From: Caproiciproducens galactitolivorans
GTDB lineage: Bacteria; Bacillota; Clostridia; Oscillospirales; Acutalibacteraceae
Direction of reading: 5' to 3'
Assembly (NCBI RefSeq): GCF_004768785.1
Contig: NZ_SRMQ01000006.1
Location: 1 to 64,000 of the forward strand
DNA: 64,000 nucleotides
This document shows positions 49,104-58,501 of this stretch, piece after piece. The translations under genes and the position numbers were made by a program. Each line of letters opens with the position of its first letter. Within the stretch, counting starts at the first letter, position 1. The notes under the pieces were generated by a model. The model was not told the origin of the DNA and did not search any database. It saw nothing but the letters and a program-made list of their open reading frames with translations.

Positions 49104-49352
49104 TTTCCCTTTAATTACATATGTTACTACGGATTCCGGCTGGATTCGGATGACCCCAAATATGAAATTGAAGTGAATATATCGCTCTATAAGAAAGAAA
49201 ACGAAGGCGATCGTATTTTTCGTTACACCTCCCCGGAGAAGGACGATAAAGAAAGCTATAATACCTATGAAGGCATATTGAAATTGATTGGTATGCTGAA
49301 CTTAAAAAAAGAAAATAAAAAACTGCTGCAGGATTTAACGATCGGTCAATAG
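49104..49352 (+). pseudogene. 5'-truncated coding remnant without a start codon
   Basis: A frame is open from after TGA 49101-49103 to TAG 49350-49352 with no ATG or GTG and no ribosome site. From 49125 it reads as normal, charged protein (YYGFRLDSDDPKYEIEVNIS and onward) ending NKKLLQDLTIGQ, about 75 residues. The composition looks like real coding sequence, so it is probably the C-terminal part of a gene whose 5' end was lost. I do not recognise the family. Confidence 0.55.
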
Positions 49353-49382
49353 GTAATTATCCTATATTAATCAAATCAAAAA

Positions 49383-49415
49383 ATATTGTGTTGCAAAATC
49401 CTTTGTTTGTTGTCT
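49383..49415 (+). repeat. 33-bp direct repeat, right copy
   Basis: Exact copy of 47797-47829, 1586 bp further on. Downstream it carries a TATAATTATAAAATCAAA-like stretch and then a terminator-like hairpin rather than a gene. Confidence 0.9.
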
Positions 49416-49433
49416 ATAATTATAAAATCAAAT

Positions 49434-49470
49434 AAAGGAAGGCCGCTTCAGACAAAGCAGCCTTCCTTTT
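49434..49470 (+). terminator. Terminator-like hairpin after the right repeat
   Basis: AAAGGAAGGC pairs with GCCTTCCTTT across a 16-nt loop, ending in a T-run. Between it and 49561 I see only a GC-rich stretch without a supported gene. Confidence 0.7.
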
Positions 49471-49561
49471 ATGTATTAATTGGAGTTTGGGAACGCGCCT
49501 TCCGGCGGAAGAGGACGGGTTTCCGGCGGCTTGGGAAATCAAGCTCCGCCGCCGGGAGCCC

Positions 49562-49819
49562 TTATTGAATATTGGCTTGTTCCAGAATCCGTTTCGCTTG
49601 TTTTAAGTCCGGTTTTGCAACATAGATAGTGTATAAATTTTCAAAATCCGGGTTTTCCCTCGTCACAGCCATGCGGTCCTGCATTCTGCCCATTCCGGAA
49701 AACTGGTTTTCCACATGGTAGTCATAAGCAATTTTGTTAACCTCAAAAAGCGAACAGATATCCTGAAAGGTACTGTTGGAATACCCTACATAAACTTCCG
49801 ACCGGCTCCACGGTTCCAT
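49562..49819 (-). CDS. Small DUF2007-like protein
   Basis: 85 aa, no membrane segment. The N-terminal part (VYVGYSNSTFQDICSLFEVNKIAYDY) suggests the small alpha-beta fold of putative signal-transducing DUF2007 proteins; this is a guess from pattern. ATG follows AAAAGGAG. It lies 22 bp after the flavin reductase gene, so the two are probably co-transcribed. Confidence 0.65.
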   Translation of the reverse strand: MEPWSRSEVYVGYSNSTFQDICSLFEVNKIAYDYHVENQFSGMGRMQDRMAVTRENPDFENLYTIYVAKPDLKQAKRILEQANIQ

Positions 49820-49841
49820 TTTTTTATTTTCTCCTTTTCTG

Positions 49842-50345
49842 TCAGACTTTTTTCAGAACCTTCACGATTTCGCCGACAAACATCTTATGGTAATCCTTGT
49901 TCGGATAGTTTTTCTGTTCGACGGAAGGGTTGGTAAAGCAGGAAGGCTCCATCATCTGCCCGTAAAGCTTACGGCAGATGAGAACGCAGCGGGCTTCCTC
50001 AAAATACGGGACGCTCCCGTCGTAAACGGTCGTTAGCCCGGTTTCCTTCGCTTTGTCCACGTCGCGGCCGGAATGGCTACCGCAGTAATTCAGGGTTTTG
50101 CGCTGGCTTTCATCAAAGAAGCAAAGGGAATAATACTCCTCTTTTTCAAGGAATTCCAGCGTGTAGCGCTGCGGGCGCAGAAAAATGAAGGATACATTCT
50201 TATTCCAAAGCACACCCAGCCCGCCCCAGCTTGCCGTCATCGTGTTGCACTTTTCCTTGTTTCCGGCGGTAATCAGCATCCATTCGTCCCCGATTTTTGT
50301 AAACGGATTGAAGCTCAAGTCGGTAAGTTCGGTTTCCTGAAACAT
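49842..50345 (-). CDS. Flavin reductase-like domain protein
   Basis: 167 aa, FMN-binding split-barrel of the flavin reductase family. Recognisable parts are WMLITAGNKEKCNTMTASWGGLGVLWNK and VSFIFLRPQRYTLEFLEKEEYYSL. It probably binds FMN and transfers electrons in the cytoplasm. ATG follows TAGGAGGCAGAGATT. The partner is unknown. Confidence 0.82.
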   Translation of the reverse strand: MFQETELTDLSFNPFTKIGDEWMLITAGNKEKCNTMTASWGGLGVLWNKNVSFIFLRPQRYTLEFLEKEEYYSLCFFDESQRKTLNYCGSHSGRDVDKAKETGLTTVYDGSVPYFEEARCVLICRKLYGQMMEPSCFTNPSVEQKNYPNKDYHKMFVGEIVKVLKKV

Positions 50346-50451
50346 AATCTCTGCCTCCTAATTCTTATTTTCTATACTGCATATTAGCACATTTAGCCAT
50401 ATTATACAACGCGGAAAATAATATTGCGCCGATTTTATATAATTGCGATAA

Positions 50452-50469
50452 AGTGAATATTTATGCAGA
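50452..50469. promoter_or_regulatory. ARG box (arginine repressor operator) upstream of argG
   Basis: AGTGAATATTTATGCAGA matches the ARG-box pattern WNTGAATWWWWATTCANW at all but one position. It ends 6 bp before the -35 of the arg promoter, where ArgR could block the operon when arginine is plentiful. No argR gene is in the window. Confidence 0.7.
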
Positions 50470-50475
50470 AAAAGC

Positions 50476-50503
50476 TTGATATTCCGTATAAATAGTGTAT
50501 AAT
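50476..50503 (+). promoter_or_regulatory. Promoter of argGHCJBDF
   Basis: TTGATA (50476-50481), 16 bp, TATAAT (50498-50503). Predicted start near 50510, 27 nt before ATG 50537. Confidence 0.75.
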
Positions 50504-50536
50504 AAAACACAACATCATAAACAGGGGGACGTAAAG

Positions 50537-51757
50537 ATGGAAACGAATATCAAAAAAGTGGTTCTCGCTTATTCGGGCGGTTTGGATACCTCCATTATTA
50601 TACCATGGCTGAAAGAAAATTATAACAACTGCGAGGTAATCGCGGTTGCCGCGGATGTCGGGCAAGGCGCCGAGCTGGCCGGGCTGGAAGAAAAAGCGAA
50701 AAAAACCGGCGCGTCCAAGCTTTATATTGCCGACCTGAAAAAAGCGTTTGTGGAAGAATATATCTGGCCGACTTTAAAGGCAGGTGCGGTTTATGAAAAT
50801 AAATACCTGCTCGGCACCTCGTTTGCCCGGCCGCTGATCGGGAAACGCCTGGTGGAAATTGCCGAGGCCGAGGGCGCGGACGCGATCTGCCACGGCTGCA
50901 CCGGAAAAGGTAACGACCAGGTGCGTTTCGAGCTGGCCATTAAGGCGTTTGCCCCGACAATGAAGATTATTGCCCCGTGGCGGGAGTGGAGCATTAAATC
51001 CCGCGACGAGGAAATCGACTATGCACAAGCGCATAATATCCCGCTGAATATTACAAGGGAAACGAATTACTCAAAGGATAAGAACCTTTGGCACCTCTCC
51101 CACGAGGGGCTGGATTTGGAAGATCCCAGCAATGAGCCCCAGTACAACAAACCGGGATTCTTAGAGCTTGGCGTTTCGCCGGAGCAGGCGCCCGACAAGC
51201 CAACCTATATTACCCTAACCTTTGAAAAGGGGATTCCGGTCGCGCTCAACGGCAGCAGGCTCTGCGGGGTCGATATGATTGCGCAGCTCAATAAGCTGGG
51301 CGGTGAAAACGGAATCGGCATCACCGATATTGTGGAGAATCGGCTTGTTGGCATGAAATCCCGCGGCGTTTACGAAACACCCGGCGGCGCAATCCTTTAT
51401 CACGCGCACAACAAGCTGGAGGAGCTCTGCCTTGACAGGGACACCTACCATTATAAACAGGGCGTGGGTCTGAAGTTCGCGGAGCTGGTTTATTTCGGCC
51501 AGTGGTTCACCCCTCTGCGCGAGGCGCTCTCCGCTTTTGTGGACAGCACCCAGCAGACCGTGACCGGCGAAGTGAAGCTCAAGCTGTATAAGGGCAATAT
51601 TATTGACGCGGGCGTATCTTCCCCGTATTCGCTGTATGACGAGGATATTGCCACGTTCAGCGAGGACGAGGTTTACAATCAGGCGGATGCCGCCGGGTTC
51701 ATCAACCTGTTCGGGCTTCCGATTCAGGTGCAGGCTATGAAAAAGCAAAAGAAATAA
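50537..51757 (+). CDS. argG: Argininosuccinate synthase
   Basis: 406 aa. ATP-binding N-type PP-loop AYSGGLDTS at the N-terminus and the family blocks [14 protein letters not shown] and [10 protein letters not shown]. It condenses citrulline and aspartate using ATP. Start ATG 50537 follows GGGGGACG; the longer frame includes the promoter. First gene of a full arginine operon, with an ARG-box-like operator ahead. Confidence 0.96.
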   Translation: METNIKKVVLAYSGGLDTSIIIPWLKENYNNCEVIAVAADVGQGAELAGLEEKAKKTGASKLYIADLKKAFVEEYIWPTLKAGAVYENKYLLGTSFARPLIGKRLVEIAEAEGADAICHGCTGKGNDQVRFELAIKAFAPTMKIIAPWREWSIKSRDEEIDYAQAHNIPLNITRETNYSKDKNLWHLSHEGLDLEDPSNEPQYNKPGFLELGVSPEQAPDKPTYITLTFEKGIPVALNGSRLCGVDMIAQLNKLGGENGIGITDIVENRLVGMKSRGVYETPGGAILYHAHNKLEELCLDRDTYHYKQGVGLKFAELVYFGQWFTPLREALSAFVDSTQQTVTGEVKLKLYKGNIIDAGVSSPYSLYDEDIATFSEDEVYNQADAAGFINLFGLPIQVQAMKKQKK

Positions 51758-51770
51758 ATTAAATTTGGGG

Positions 51771-51790
51771 GCGGGCGGCTGTCCGCCCCG
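51771..51790 (+). other. Intercistronic hairpin between argG and argH
   Basis: GGGCGG (51773-51778), CTGT, CCGCCC (51783-51788), without a T-run. It probably tunes relative expression or message stability within the operon. Confidence 0.55.
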
Positions 51791-51816
51791 TGTTGCAATC
51801 ATAGGAGGGAATTACC

Positions 51817-53196
51817 TTGAAGCTGTGGGCGGGAAGGTTTCATAAAGAGCCTGATCAAAAAACCAATGATTTTAATTCATCCATTTCCTTCGACAGCCGC
51901 ATGGTCAGGGAAGATATCGAGGGCAGTATCGCCCATGCGTCCATGCTGGGCGCTTGCGGCGTGATCGACGCGGAGGAAAGCGAGAAAATCCGCGCCGAAT
52001 TAAAGGCCATCCTCGGCGAAATCGAAGCCGGAACGCTGGCGATCGACCCGGAAAGTGAGGATATCCACACTTTTGTGGAGGGTGAATTGACAAGGCGGCT
52101 CGGGCCGGCGGGCAAACGCCTGCATACTGCGCGCAGCCGGAACGACCAGGTCGCGGTGGATATTAAGCTGTATCTGAAAAAGCAATGCAGGTCGCTGCAC
52201 GCGCAGATCAAAGAGCTGATTCTAGTCCTGTGCCGCAAGGCGCTTGAGAGTAAGGACGCGGTCATGCCGGGGTACACGCATATGCAGCGTGCGCAGCCGA
52301 TCACCTTCGGGCATCATCTTTTGGCCTATGCCGAAATGTTCCTGCGCGATCTGTCCCGGCTGGAGGATACCGAAAAACGCATGGATGTCTGCCCGCTCGG
52401 TTCGGGCGCGCTCGCGGGCACGACGTATCCGCTGAACCGTGAAATGACGGCCTCGCTCCTAGGGTTCGGCGGGGTGACAAACAACAGCCTTGATGGTGTT
52501 TCCGACCGCGACTTCTGCATGGAGCTTGCGGCGGACATCGCGATTGCCATGGTGCACCTTTCCCGCTTCTCGGAGGAAATCATCCTCTGGTGCTCGTGGG
52601 AGTTTAAGTTTATTGAGCTGGACGACGCGTTTTCCACCGGCTCCAGTATCATGCCGCAGAAAAAGAACCCGGATATAGCCGAGCTGGTGCGAGGCAAGAG
52701 CGGGCGTGCCATCGGGGATTTGACAACGCTGTTAACGATGATGAAGGGCCTTCCGCTTGCCTATAACAAGGATATGCAGGAGGATAAGGAAGCCATATTT
52801 GACGCGGTCGATACCCTGCGTATGTGTTTGACGGCGTTCATCCCCATGGTTGATACCATGAAGGTGCTGCGGCAGAATATGCGCAAAGCCGCCGCAAAGG
52901 GCTTTATTAACGCGACGGACTGCGCCGACTATCTGGTCGGAAAGGGAATCCCCTTCCGCGACGCCTATAAAATCACGGGTGAAATCGTAGCGTACTGTAT
53001 CGAAAACAACCTTACGCTGGAAACCCTTCCGATTGAGAAATACAAAGAATTTGACGCGCTTTTCGACAGCGGTATTTTCGAAGCAATTTCGCTGGAAAAC
53101 TGTGTGAACGGACGAAAGGTCACCGGCGGACCCGCCCCGCAAAATGTGGAGGCGCAGGCGAACCGGATCATAAAGGAACTGGGGGCGGCGCAATGA
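51817..53196 (+). CDS. argH: Argininosuccinate lyase
   Basis: 459 aa fumarase/aspartase superfamily. The signature loop GSSIMPQKKNPD and the region HTARSRNDQVAVD are intact. It splits argininosuccinate to arginine and fumarate, the final step. It starts at TTG 51817 after ATAGGAGGG. Its last codons overlap the argC start (ATGA). Confidence 0.96.
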   Translation: MKLWAGRFHKEPDQKTNDFNSSISFDSRMVREDIEGSIAHASMLGACGVIDAEESEKIRAELKAILGEIEAGTLAIDPESEDIHTFVEGELTRRLGPAGKRLHTARSRNDQVAVDIKLYLKKQCRSLHAQIKELILVLCRKALESKDAVMPGYTHMQRAQPITFGHHLLAYAEMFLRDLSRLEDTEKRMDVCPLGSGALAGTTYPLNREMTASLLGFGGVTNNSLDGVSDRDFCMELAADIAIAMVHLSRFSEEIILWCSWEFKFIELDDAFSTGSSIMPQKKNPDIAELVRGKSGRAIGDLTTLLTMMKGLPLAYNKDMQEDKEAIFDAVDTLRMCLTAFIPMVDTMKVLRQNMRKAAAKGFINATDCADYLVGKGIPFRDAYKITGEIVAYCIENNLTLETLPIEKYKEFDALFDSGIFEAISLENCVNGRKVTGGPAPQNVEAQANRIIKELGAAQ

Positions 53197-54227
53197 TCCG
53201 GGCAGGAGTGGTCGGGGCGACCGGCTATGCGGGCGCTGAACTCGTCCGGCTTCTAAGCGGGCATCCGTGCGTCCGGCTTGCGGCGGTTAGCTCCGTCAGC
53301 TTTCAGGGAAAACCGCTTTCCGAAGTGTATCCCGCGTATTATCGCCTCTGCGACATGGTATGCGGTACACAGGAAGAGGTCGTTGCGCAAAGCGACGTGG
53401 TTTTCGCTGCGCTTCCCCACGGCCTTTCGCAGGAGCTGGCGAAGGAATGCTTTGAGAAGGGCAGGGCCTTTATCGATCTGGGCGCGGATTTCCGTTTGGA
53501 AAACGAAGAGGATTACAGGGAATGGTACGGCGGAACGTATCTTTATCCGGAACTCCATGAAGCTTCCGTTTATGGTCTTCCGGAGCTGTTCCGCGAAGCC
53601 ATCCGGGGAAAGAAAATGATTGCGAACCCGGGCTGTTACACCACGGCGGTGCCGCTTGCGCTCGCCCCGGCACTGAAAAACGGGCTGATTCAAAAGGACA
53701 GCATTCTTGCGGACTGCAAAAGCGGCGTGACCGGTGCGGGAAGAACGCCTACCCAAAATACACATTACCCCGAACTGAACGAGGGAATGAGCGCTTACAA
53801 GGTGGCTTCCCACCGCCATACGCCGGAAATCGAGCAGAGCCTTTCCCATGTGGCGGGGGAGAAGGTAAAAGTCATCTTTGTGCCGCACCTTCTTCCGGTA
53901 AACCGAGGGATTCTCGCCACCTGCTACGCAAAGCTGACGGACAGCGTAACCATGGAACAGATTCGGGACGCGTACGGGGAGGCGTACGGCGGGGAATATT
54001 TTATCCGCCTGCTCCCGCAGGGACGCTCCGCAGACATCAAAAACGTGCGCTATTCCAATTTCTGCGATATTTCCCTTCATATCGATCATAGAACCAATAC
54101 CTTCATCGCAATTTCCGCGATTGACAATATGGTAAAAGGCGCAGCCGGGCAGGCTGTTCAGAATATGAATATCGTGTTCGGATTGGATGAAACAACCGGA
54201 TTGAGAATCGTTCCACCGGCATTTTAA
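53193..54227 (+). CDS. argC: N-acetyl-gamma-glutamyl-phosphate reductase
   Basis: 344 aa. NADP motif GVVGATGYAGAELVRLL and catalytic Cys in NPGCYTTA. It reduces acetylglutamyl phosphate to the semialdehyde (third step). Overlaps argH by 4 bp and precedes argJ by 13 bp. Confidence 0.96.
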   Translation: MIRAGVVGATGYAGAELVRLLSGHPCVRLAAVSSVSFQGKPLSEVYPAYYRLCDMVCGTQEEVVAQSDVVFAALPHGLSQELAKECFEKGRAFIDLGADFRLENEEDYREWYGGTYLYPELHEASVYGLPELFREAIRGKKMIANPGCYTTAVPLALAPALKNGLIQKDSILADCKSGVTGAGRTPTQNTHYPELNEGMSAYKVASHRHTPEIEQSLSHVAGEKVKVIFVPHLLPVNRGILATCYAKLTDSVTMEQIRDAYGEAYGGEYFIRLLPQGRSADIKNVRYSNFCDISLHIDHRTNTFIAISAIDNMVKGAAGQAVQNMNIVFGLDETTGLRIVPPAF

Positions 54228-54240
54228 GGAGATGGACAGC

Positions 54241-55455
54241 ATGAGGTTTATTGAAGGCGGGGTCACAGCGCCCCAGGGCTTTACTGCAGCAGGGATTTAC
54301 TGCGGTATCCGGAAAAACAAAACCAAGCCCGATTTGGCAATGATATATGCAAAGGTGCCGTGCACGGCGGCTGCGGTCTATACGCAGAATCTTGTAAAAG
54401 GCGCGCCGATTCTGGTGACGCAGGAGAACCTTTCCGACGGAAGGGCGCAGGCGGTCATCTGCAATTCCGGCAACGCCAATACCTGCAACGCGGACGGCGA
54501 GGAAAAAGCACGGAAAATGTGCGAAATCGCCGGGAAGGCGCTCGGTATCAAGCCGCAGGATGTCATTGTTGCTTCCACAGGCGTAATCGGGCAGGTTCTT
54601 CCGATTGAACCGATTCAAAACGCCGCGCCCGCGCTGGCGCAAGCGCTTTCAAAGGAGGATTCTGAAAGCGCCGCCAAAGCGATTATGACGACCGACACGC
54701 AGGTAAAGAATATGGCCGTCGAGGTTTCTGTCGGCGGGAAACCCGTCCGTATCGGCGGGATCGCGAAGGGCTCCGGGATGATCCATCCCAATATGGCGAC
54801 CATGCTTTGCTTTTTAACAACGGACGCGCCGGTTTCGCCCGAAGTGCTGAACAAGGCATTGCACGAAGCGGTAAGCGTCAGCTTTAATATGATCAGCGTC
54901 GACGGCGACACGTCCACAAACGACATGGTGTCGATTATGGCCTCCGGCCTCGCCGGAGGGGAACCCATACAGGCGGATACCGAGGAATATAAAGAATTTA
55001 CCGAAGCACTAATAGCCCTGTGTACTGCGCTGGCAAGGAAAATCGCCGGGGACGGCGAGGGCGCGACAAAGCTTCTGGTCAGCCATGTGACCGGCGCGAA
55101 AAGCGAAAAGGATGCACGTCTTGCGGCGAAAAGCGTTATCTGCTCCAGCCTGTTCAAGGCGGCCATGTTCGGTGCGGACGCAAACTGGGGCCGTGTGCTG
55201 TGCGCCATCGGCTATTCGGGGGCGCAGGTTGATATGCAGGCGGTCGACGTTTCCTTTGCGTCGGAAGCCGGCAGCGTCGAGGTTTGCAGAAACGGCGCCG
55301 GAGTCGATTTTGACGAAGGGCTGGCGAAGAAAATTCTGGAGTGCGGGGAAATCTATGTGGAAATCGCCCTGCACGACGGCGGCTATGAAGCCACCGCATT
55401 CGGCTGCGACCTTACCTATGATTATGTAAAAATAAACGGGGATTACAGAACCTGA
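54241..55455 (+). CDS. argJ: Bifunctional ornithine acetyltransferase / N-acetylglutamate synthase
   Basis: 404 aa. The self-cleavage motif MIHPNMATML is present; the Thr after Ala becomes the nucleophile of the beta subunit. It recycles the acetyl group from acetylornithine to glutamate, so neither argE nor argA is needed, consistent with their absence here. ATG 54241 is 9 nt after AAGGAG; the earlier ATG 54232 overlaps that site. Confidence 0.95.
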   Translation: MRFIEGGVTAPQGFTAAGIYCGIRKNKTKPDLAMIYAKVPCTAAAVYTQNLVKGAPILVTQENLSDGRAQAVICNSGNANTCNADGEEKARKMCEIAGKALGIKPQDVIVASTGVIGQVLPIEPIQNAAPALAQALSKEDSESAAKAIMTTDTQVKNMAVEVSVGGKPVRIGGIAKGSGMIHPNMATMLCFLTTDAPVSPEVLNKALHEAVSVSFNMISVDGDTSTNDMVSIMASGLAGGEPIQADTEEYKEFTEALIALCTALARKIAGDGEGATKLLVSHVTGAKSEKDARLAAKSVICSSLFKAAMFGADANWGRVLCAIGYSGAQVDMQAVDVSFASEAGSVEVCRNGAGVDFDEGLAKKILECGEIYVEIALHDGGYEATAFGCDLTYDYVKINGDYRT

Positions 55456-55463
55456 GGGAACAA

Positions 55464-56336
55464 ATGTGGGGTGACACAATGAAGATCAGCAACGCCGACA
55501 GGGCAAGGGTGCTGGTTCAGGCATTGCCGTACATACAGAAATATACGGGCAAGACGATTGTCGTGAAATACGGCGGAAACGCCATGGTGAATGAAGGTTT
55601 GAAAAAAGCGGTCATGAGTGACATCGTGCTGATGCAGCTCGTTGGGATCAACGTGGTGCTGGTGCACGGCGGCGGGCCGGAAATCAGCAGCATGCTGAAA
55701 AAGGTCGGCAAGGAAAGCCGCTTTGTCCGGGGCATGCGCGTAACGGACGGCGAAACCATGGAAATCGTCCAGATGGTGCTTGCCGGCAAGGTGAATAAAG
55801 ATTTGGTTCAGCTTTTGGAGCGGCACAATGGGCGTGCGATCGGCCTTTGCGGGCTGGACGGCGGCATGCTCATGGCCGAGAAGCTTTCCGGCGCGGAGGA
55901 TTTGGGCTATGTCGGCGAAATCACCGAAGTCCATACCGATATTATTACGGACGCAACCGCGAACGGCTATGTGCCGGTCATCGCCACCGTCGCGGGCGGG
56001 AGTGGCGGAGAGGTCTATAATATAAACGCGGACATCGCCGCGTCCCGTATTGCGGCGGAACTGGGTGCGGAAAAGCTGATTCTGATGACGGATGTGCGCG
56101 GACTTCTGCGGGATAAGGACGACGAAGAAACCATTATCCCGGTCGTGAATGTCAGTGAGGTGCCGAAGCTGCAGAATCAGGGCATTATTAGCGGGGGCAT
56201 GATTCCGAAAGTCGACTGCTGTGTGGAAGCGGTGCGGCGCGGCGTGGGACGCGCGCACATGATCGACGGAAGAATCCCGCATTCCATTTTGATTGAATTG
56301 TTTTCCGACGAGGGCATCGGCACGATGTTCTGCTGA
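55464..56336 (+). CDS. argB: Acetylglutamate kinase
   Basis: 290 aa amino-acid kinase fold. Blocks are VVKYGGNAMVNEGLK, VLVHGGGPEIS and SGGMIPKVDCCVEAV. It phosphorylates N-acetylglutamate and is often the arginine-feedback point. Two starts are possible: ATG 55464 (behind GAGGG) and ATG 55479 (behind GGGGTGA), which differ by five residues. Confidence 0.95.
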   Translation: MWGDTMKISNADRARVLVQALPYIQKYTGKTIVVKYGGNAMVNEGLKKAVMSDIVLMQLVGINVVLVHGGGPEISSMLKKVGKESRFVRGMRVTDGETMEIVQMVLAGKVNKDLVQLLERHNGRAIGLCGLDGGMLMAEKLSGAEDLGYVGEITEVHTDIITDATANGYVPVIATVAGGSGGEVYNINADIAASRIAAELGAEKLILMTDVRGLLRDKDDEETIIPVVNVSEVPKLQNQGIISGGMIPKVDCCVEAVRRGVGRAHMIDGRIPHSILIELFSDEGIGTMFC

Positions 56337-56360
56337 ATCAGAAATTACGGAGGGGTGAAA

Positions 56361-57530
56361 ATGACCTTTGAAGGAATAAAGGAGCAGACTGAACAATCCA
56401 TTATGCATACCTACGGGCGTTTTCCGGTTGCGCTGGTTTGCGGTCATGGGGCAAAGGCGGTTGACAGCGAGGGCAAAGAATACATTGATTTTACAAGCGG
56501 AATCGGCGTGAATTCCCTTGGCTATTGCGATGAAATATGGGTGAAAGCGGTAACGGAGCAGGCCGCGAAATTGCAGCATACCTCTAACCTGTATTATAGC
56601 CCGGTGCAGGGCAGGCTTGCGGAAATGCTTTGCAAACGAACCGGGTTTTCAAGGGTGTTTTTCGCAAACTCCGGCGCAGAAGCGAACGAGTGTGCCGTTA
56701 AGCTCGCGCGGAAATACGGTACGGATACCTACGGAGAAAATCACAATCATATCGTAACGCTGAAAAATTCCTTTCACGGGCGTACGGTGACCACGCTGGC
56801 CGCCACGGGGCAGGAGGGGTTTCATCAGTATTTTACGCCGTTTACGCCGGGCTTTTCCTACGCGGACCCGGAAATGGGAAGCATCCGCGAGGCGGTGAAC
56901 GGCGATACCTGCGCAATTATGATGGAAATGATACAGGGCGAGGGCGGCGTTGTTCCGCTCGACCCCGGATTTGTAAACGAGCTGAGCGCGTTCTGCAGGG
57001 AGCGGGATATCCTTCTGCTGGTGGACGAGGTGCAGACAGGAATCGGACGGACGGGGGAGCTGTTCTGCTACCAGAATTACGGCATACACCCGGACGTCGT
57101 CACCAGCGCGAAAGGGTTGGGCGGCGGCCTGCCGATTGGCGCCTGCCTGTGCAGTGAGCGCTTAAAGGACGTTTTAGGGCCAGGTACGCACGGCTCCACC
57201 TTCGGCGGGAACCCGGTTGCCTGCGCCGGCGCACTTGCTGTGCTCGACCGGGTGGCGCAGGAGGGGTTTCTGGAAGAAGTCCGCCGCAAAGGGGAATATT
57301 TAAAAAAAAAATTGAGCGTCATGGAGGAAATCGAATCCGTCCGCGGCATAGGGCTGATGCTCGGGGCAAAGCTGAAAAAGGGAACTGCAAAGGAAGCTGC
57401 GCAGAAATGCGCCGAAAACGGCCTGCTGGTTCTAACGGCGAAGGAACTGCTCCGCTTCCTGCCCCCGCTTACCATTGATTACCCGGAAATTGATGCGGGG
57501 CTTTACATCCTTTCAAAAACCATTCAATAA
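56361..57530 (+). CDS. argD: Acetylornithine aminotransferase
   Basis: 389 aa class III PLP aminotransferase. The motifs are ANSGAEANECAVKLAR, the cofactor Asp in LLVDEVQTGIGRTG and the Schiff-base Lys in TSAKGLGGGLPIGA. It makes N-acetylornithine from the semialdehyde. ATG 56361 follows GGAGGGG. Confidence 0.95.
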   Translation: MTFEGIKEQTEQSIMHTYGRFPVALVCGHGAKAVDSEGKEYIDFTSGIGVNSLGYCDEIWVKAVTEQAAKLQHTSNLYYSPVQGRLAEMLCKRTGFSRVFFANSGAEANECAVKLARKYGTDTYGENHNHIVTLKNSFHGRTVTTLAATGQEGFHQYFTPFTPGFSYADPEMGSIREAVNGDTCAIMMEMIQGEGGVVPLDPGFVNELSAFCRERDILLLVDEVQTGIGRTGELFCYQNYGIHPDVVTSAKGLGGGLPIGACLCSERLKDVLGPGTHGSTFGGNPVACAGALAVLDRVAQEGFLEEVRRKGEYLKKKLSVMEEIESVRGIGLMLGAKLKKGTAKEAAQKCAENGLLVLTAKELLRFLPPLTIDYPEIDAGLYILSKTIQ

Positions 57531-57550
57531 AAATATTAAGGAGGGCAACT

Positions 57551-58459
57551 ATGAAACATTTGCTGAAAATGCTTGATTTGACAAGCGAGGACATCACCGG
57601 CATTCTGAATCTTGCCGACCAGCTCAAATACGAACAGAAGCACGGCATTGAACACCGCCATCTGGTGGGCAAAACGTTGGGCATGATCTTTGAGAAAGCG
57701 TCAACAAGAACACGCGTTTCCTTTGAAGTGGGTATGTACCAGCTTGGCGGACTGCCGATCTTCCTTTCCGTGAACGATCTGCAGATCGGGCGCGGCGAAT
57801 CGGTTCAAGATACTGCCCGCGTCCTTTCCCGCTACCTTGACGGCATCATGATTCGCACCTATAAGCAGTCCGAGGTAGAAGCGCTGGCGCAGAACGGCTC
57901 CATCCCGATCATCAACGGCCTGACGGATTTTTCCCATCCCTGCCAGGTGCTTGCTGACCTGATGACCATCCGTGAGTACAAGGGAAGCCTTGAAGGGCTG
58001 AAGCTGTGCTTCATCGGGGACGGAAACAATATGATGAATTCCCTCATCGTTGCCGGACTGAAGATGAAGATGGAGGTTGCCGTAGCCTGCCCGCCCGATT
58101 ATAAACCGAACGCGGCTGTGCTCGATTTTGCCGTAACCCACCCGGCTTTCAGCATAACCACCGACCCGAAGGAAGCCGCCAAAGGCGCCGACGTTGTCGT
58201 CACCGACGTCTGGTCCTCCATGGGAATGGAAGCCGAGGAAAAGAAACGCCGCGAAGCGTTCAAGGGCTTTCAGGTCAATGATGAAATCATGGCCGTCGCA
58301 AAAAGCGACGCAATAGTTCAGCACTGCCTGCCCGCGCACCGCGGCGAAGAAATCACCGAAGAAGTTTTTGAAAAGCATGCGAAGGAAATCTTTGACGAAG
58401 CGGAAAACCGCCTTCATGCGCAGAAGGCGGTTCTGGTTACCCTGTTGGGAAAGAGATAG
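57551..58459 (+). CDS. argF: Ornithine carbamoyltransferase
   Basis: 302 aa. Carbamoyl-phosphate motif STRTRVSFE, ornithine-side HPCQVLADL and active HCLPAHRGEEI. It makes citrulline, which feeds argG. It follows argD by 20 bp with AAGGAGGGC and closes the operon. No clear terminator is visible in the 42 bp to the convergent ypeB. Confidence 0.96.
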   Translation: MKHLLKMLDLTSEDITGILNLADQLKYEQKHGIEHRHLVGKTLGMIFEKASTRTRVSFEVGMYQLGGLPIFLSVNDLQIGRGESVQDTARVLSRYLDGIMIRTYKQSEVEALAQNGSIPIINGLTDFSHPCQVLADLMTIREYKGSLEGLKLCFIGDGNNMMNSLIVAGLKMKMEVAVACPPDYKPNAAVLDFAVTHPAFSITTDPKEAAKGADVVVTDVWSSMGMEAEEKKRREAFKGFQVNDEIMAVAKSDAIVQHCLPAHRGEEITEEVFEKHAKEIFDEAENRLHAQKAVLVTLLGKR

Positions 58460-58501
58460 GCGCATGGCGCGTTTTACGCATACTGTGCGCTTGCCGGAAC
58501 G

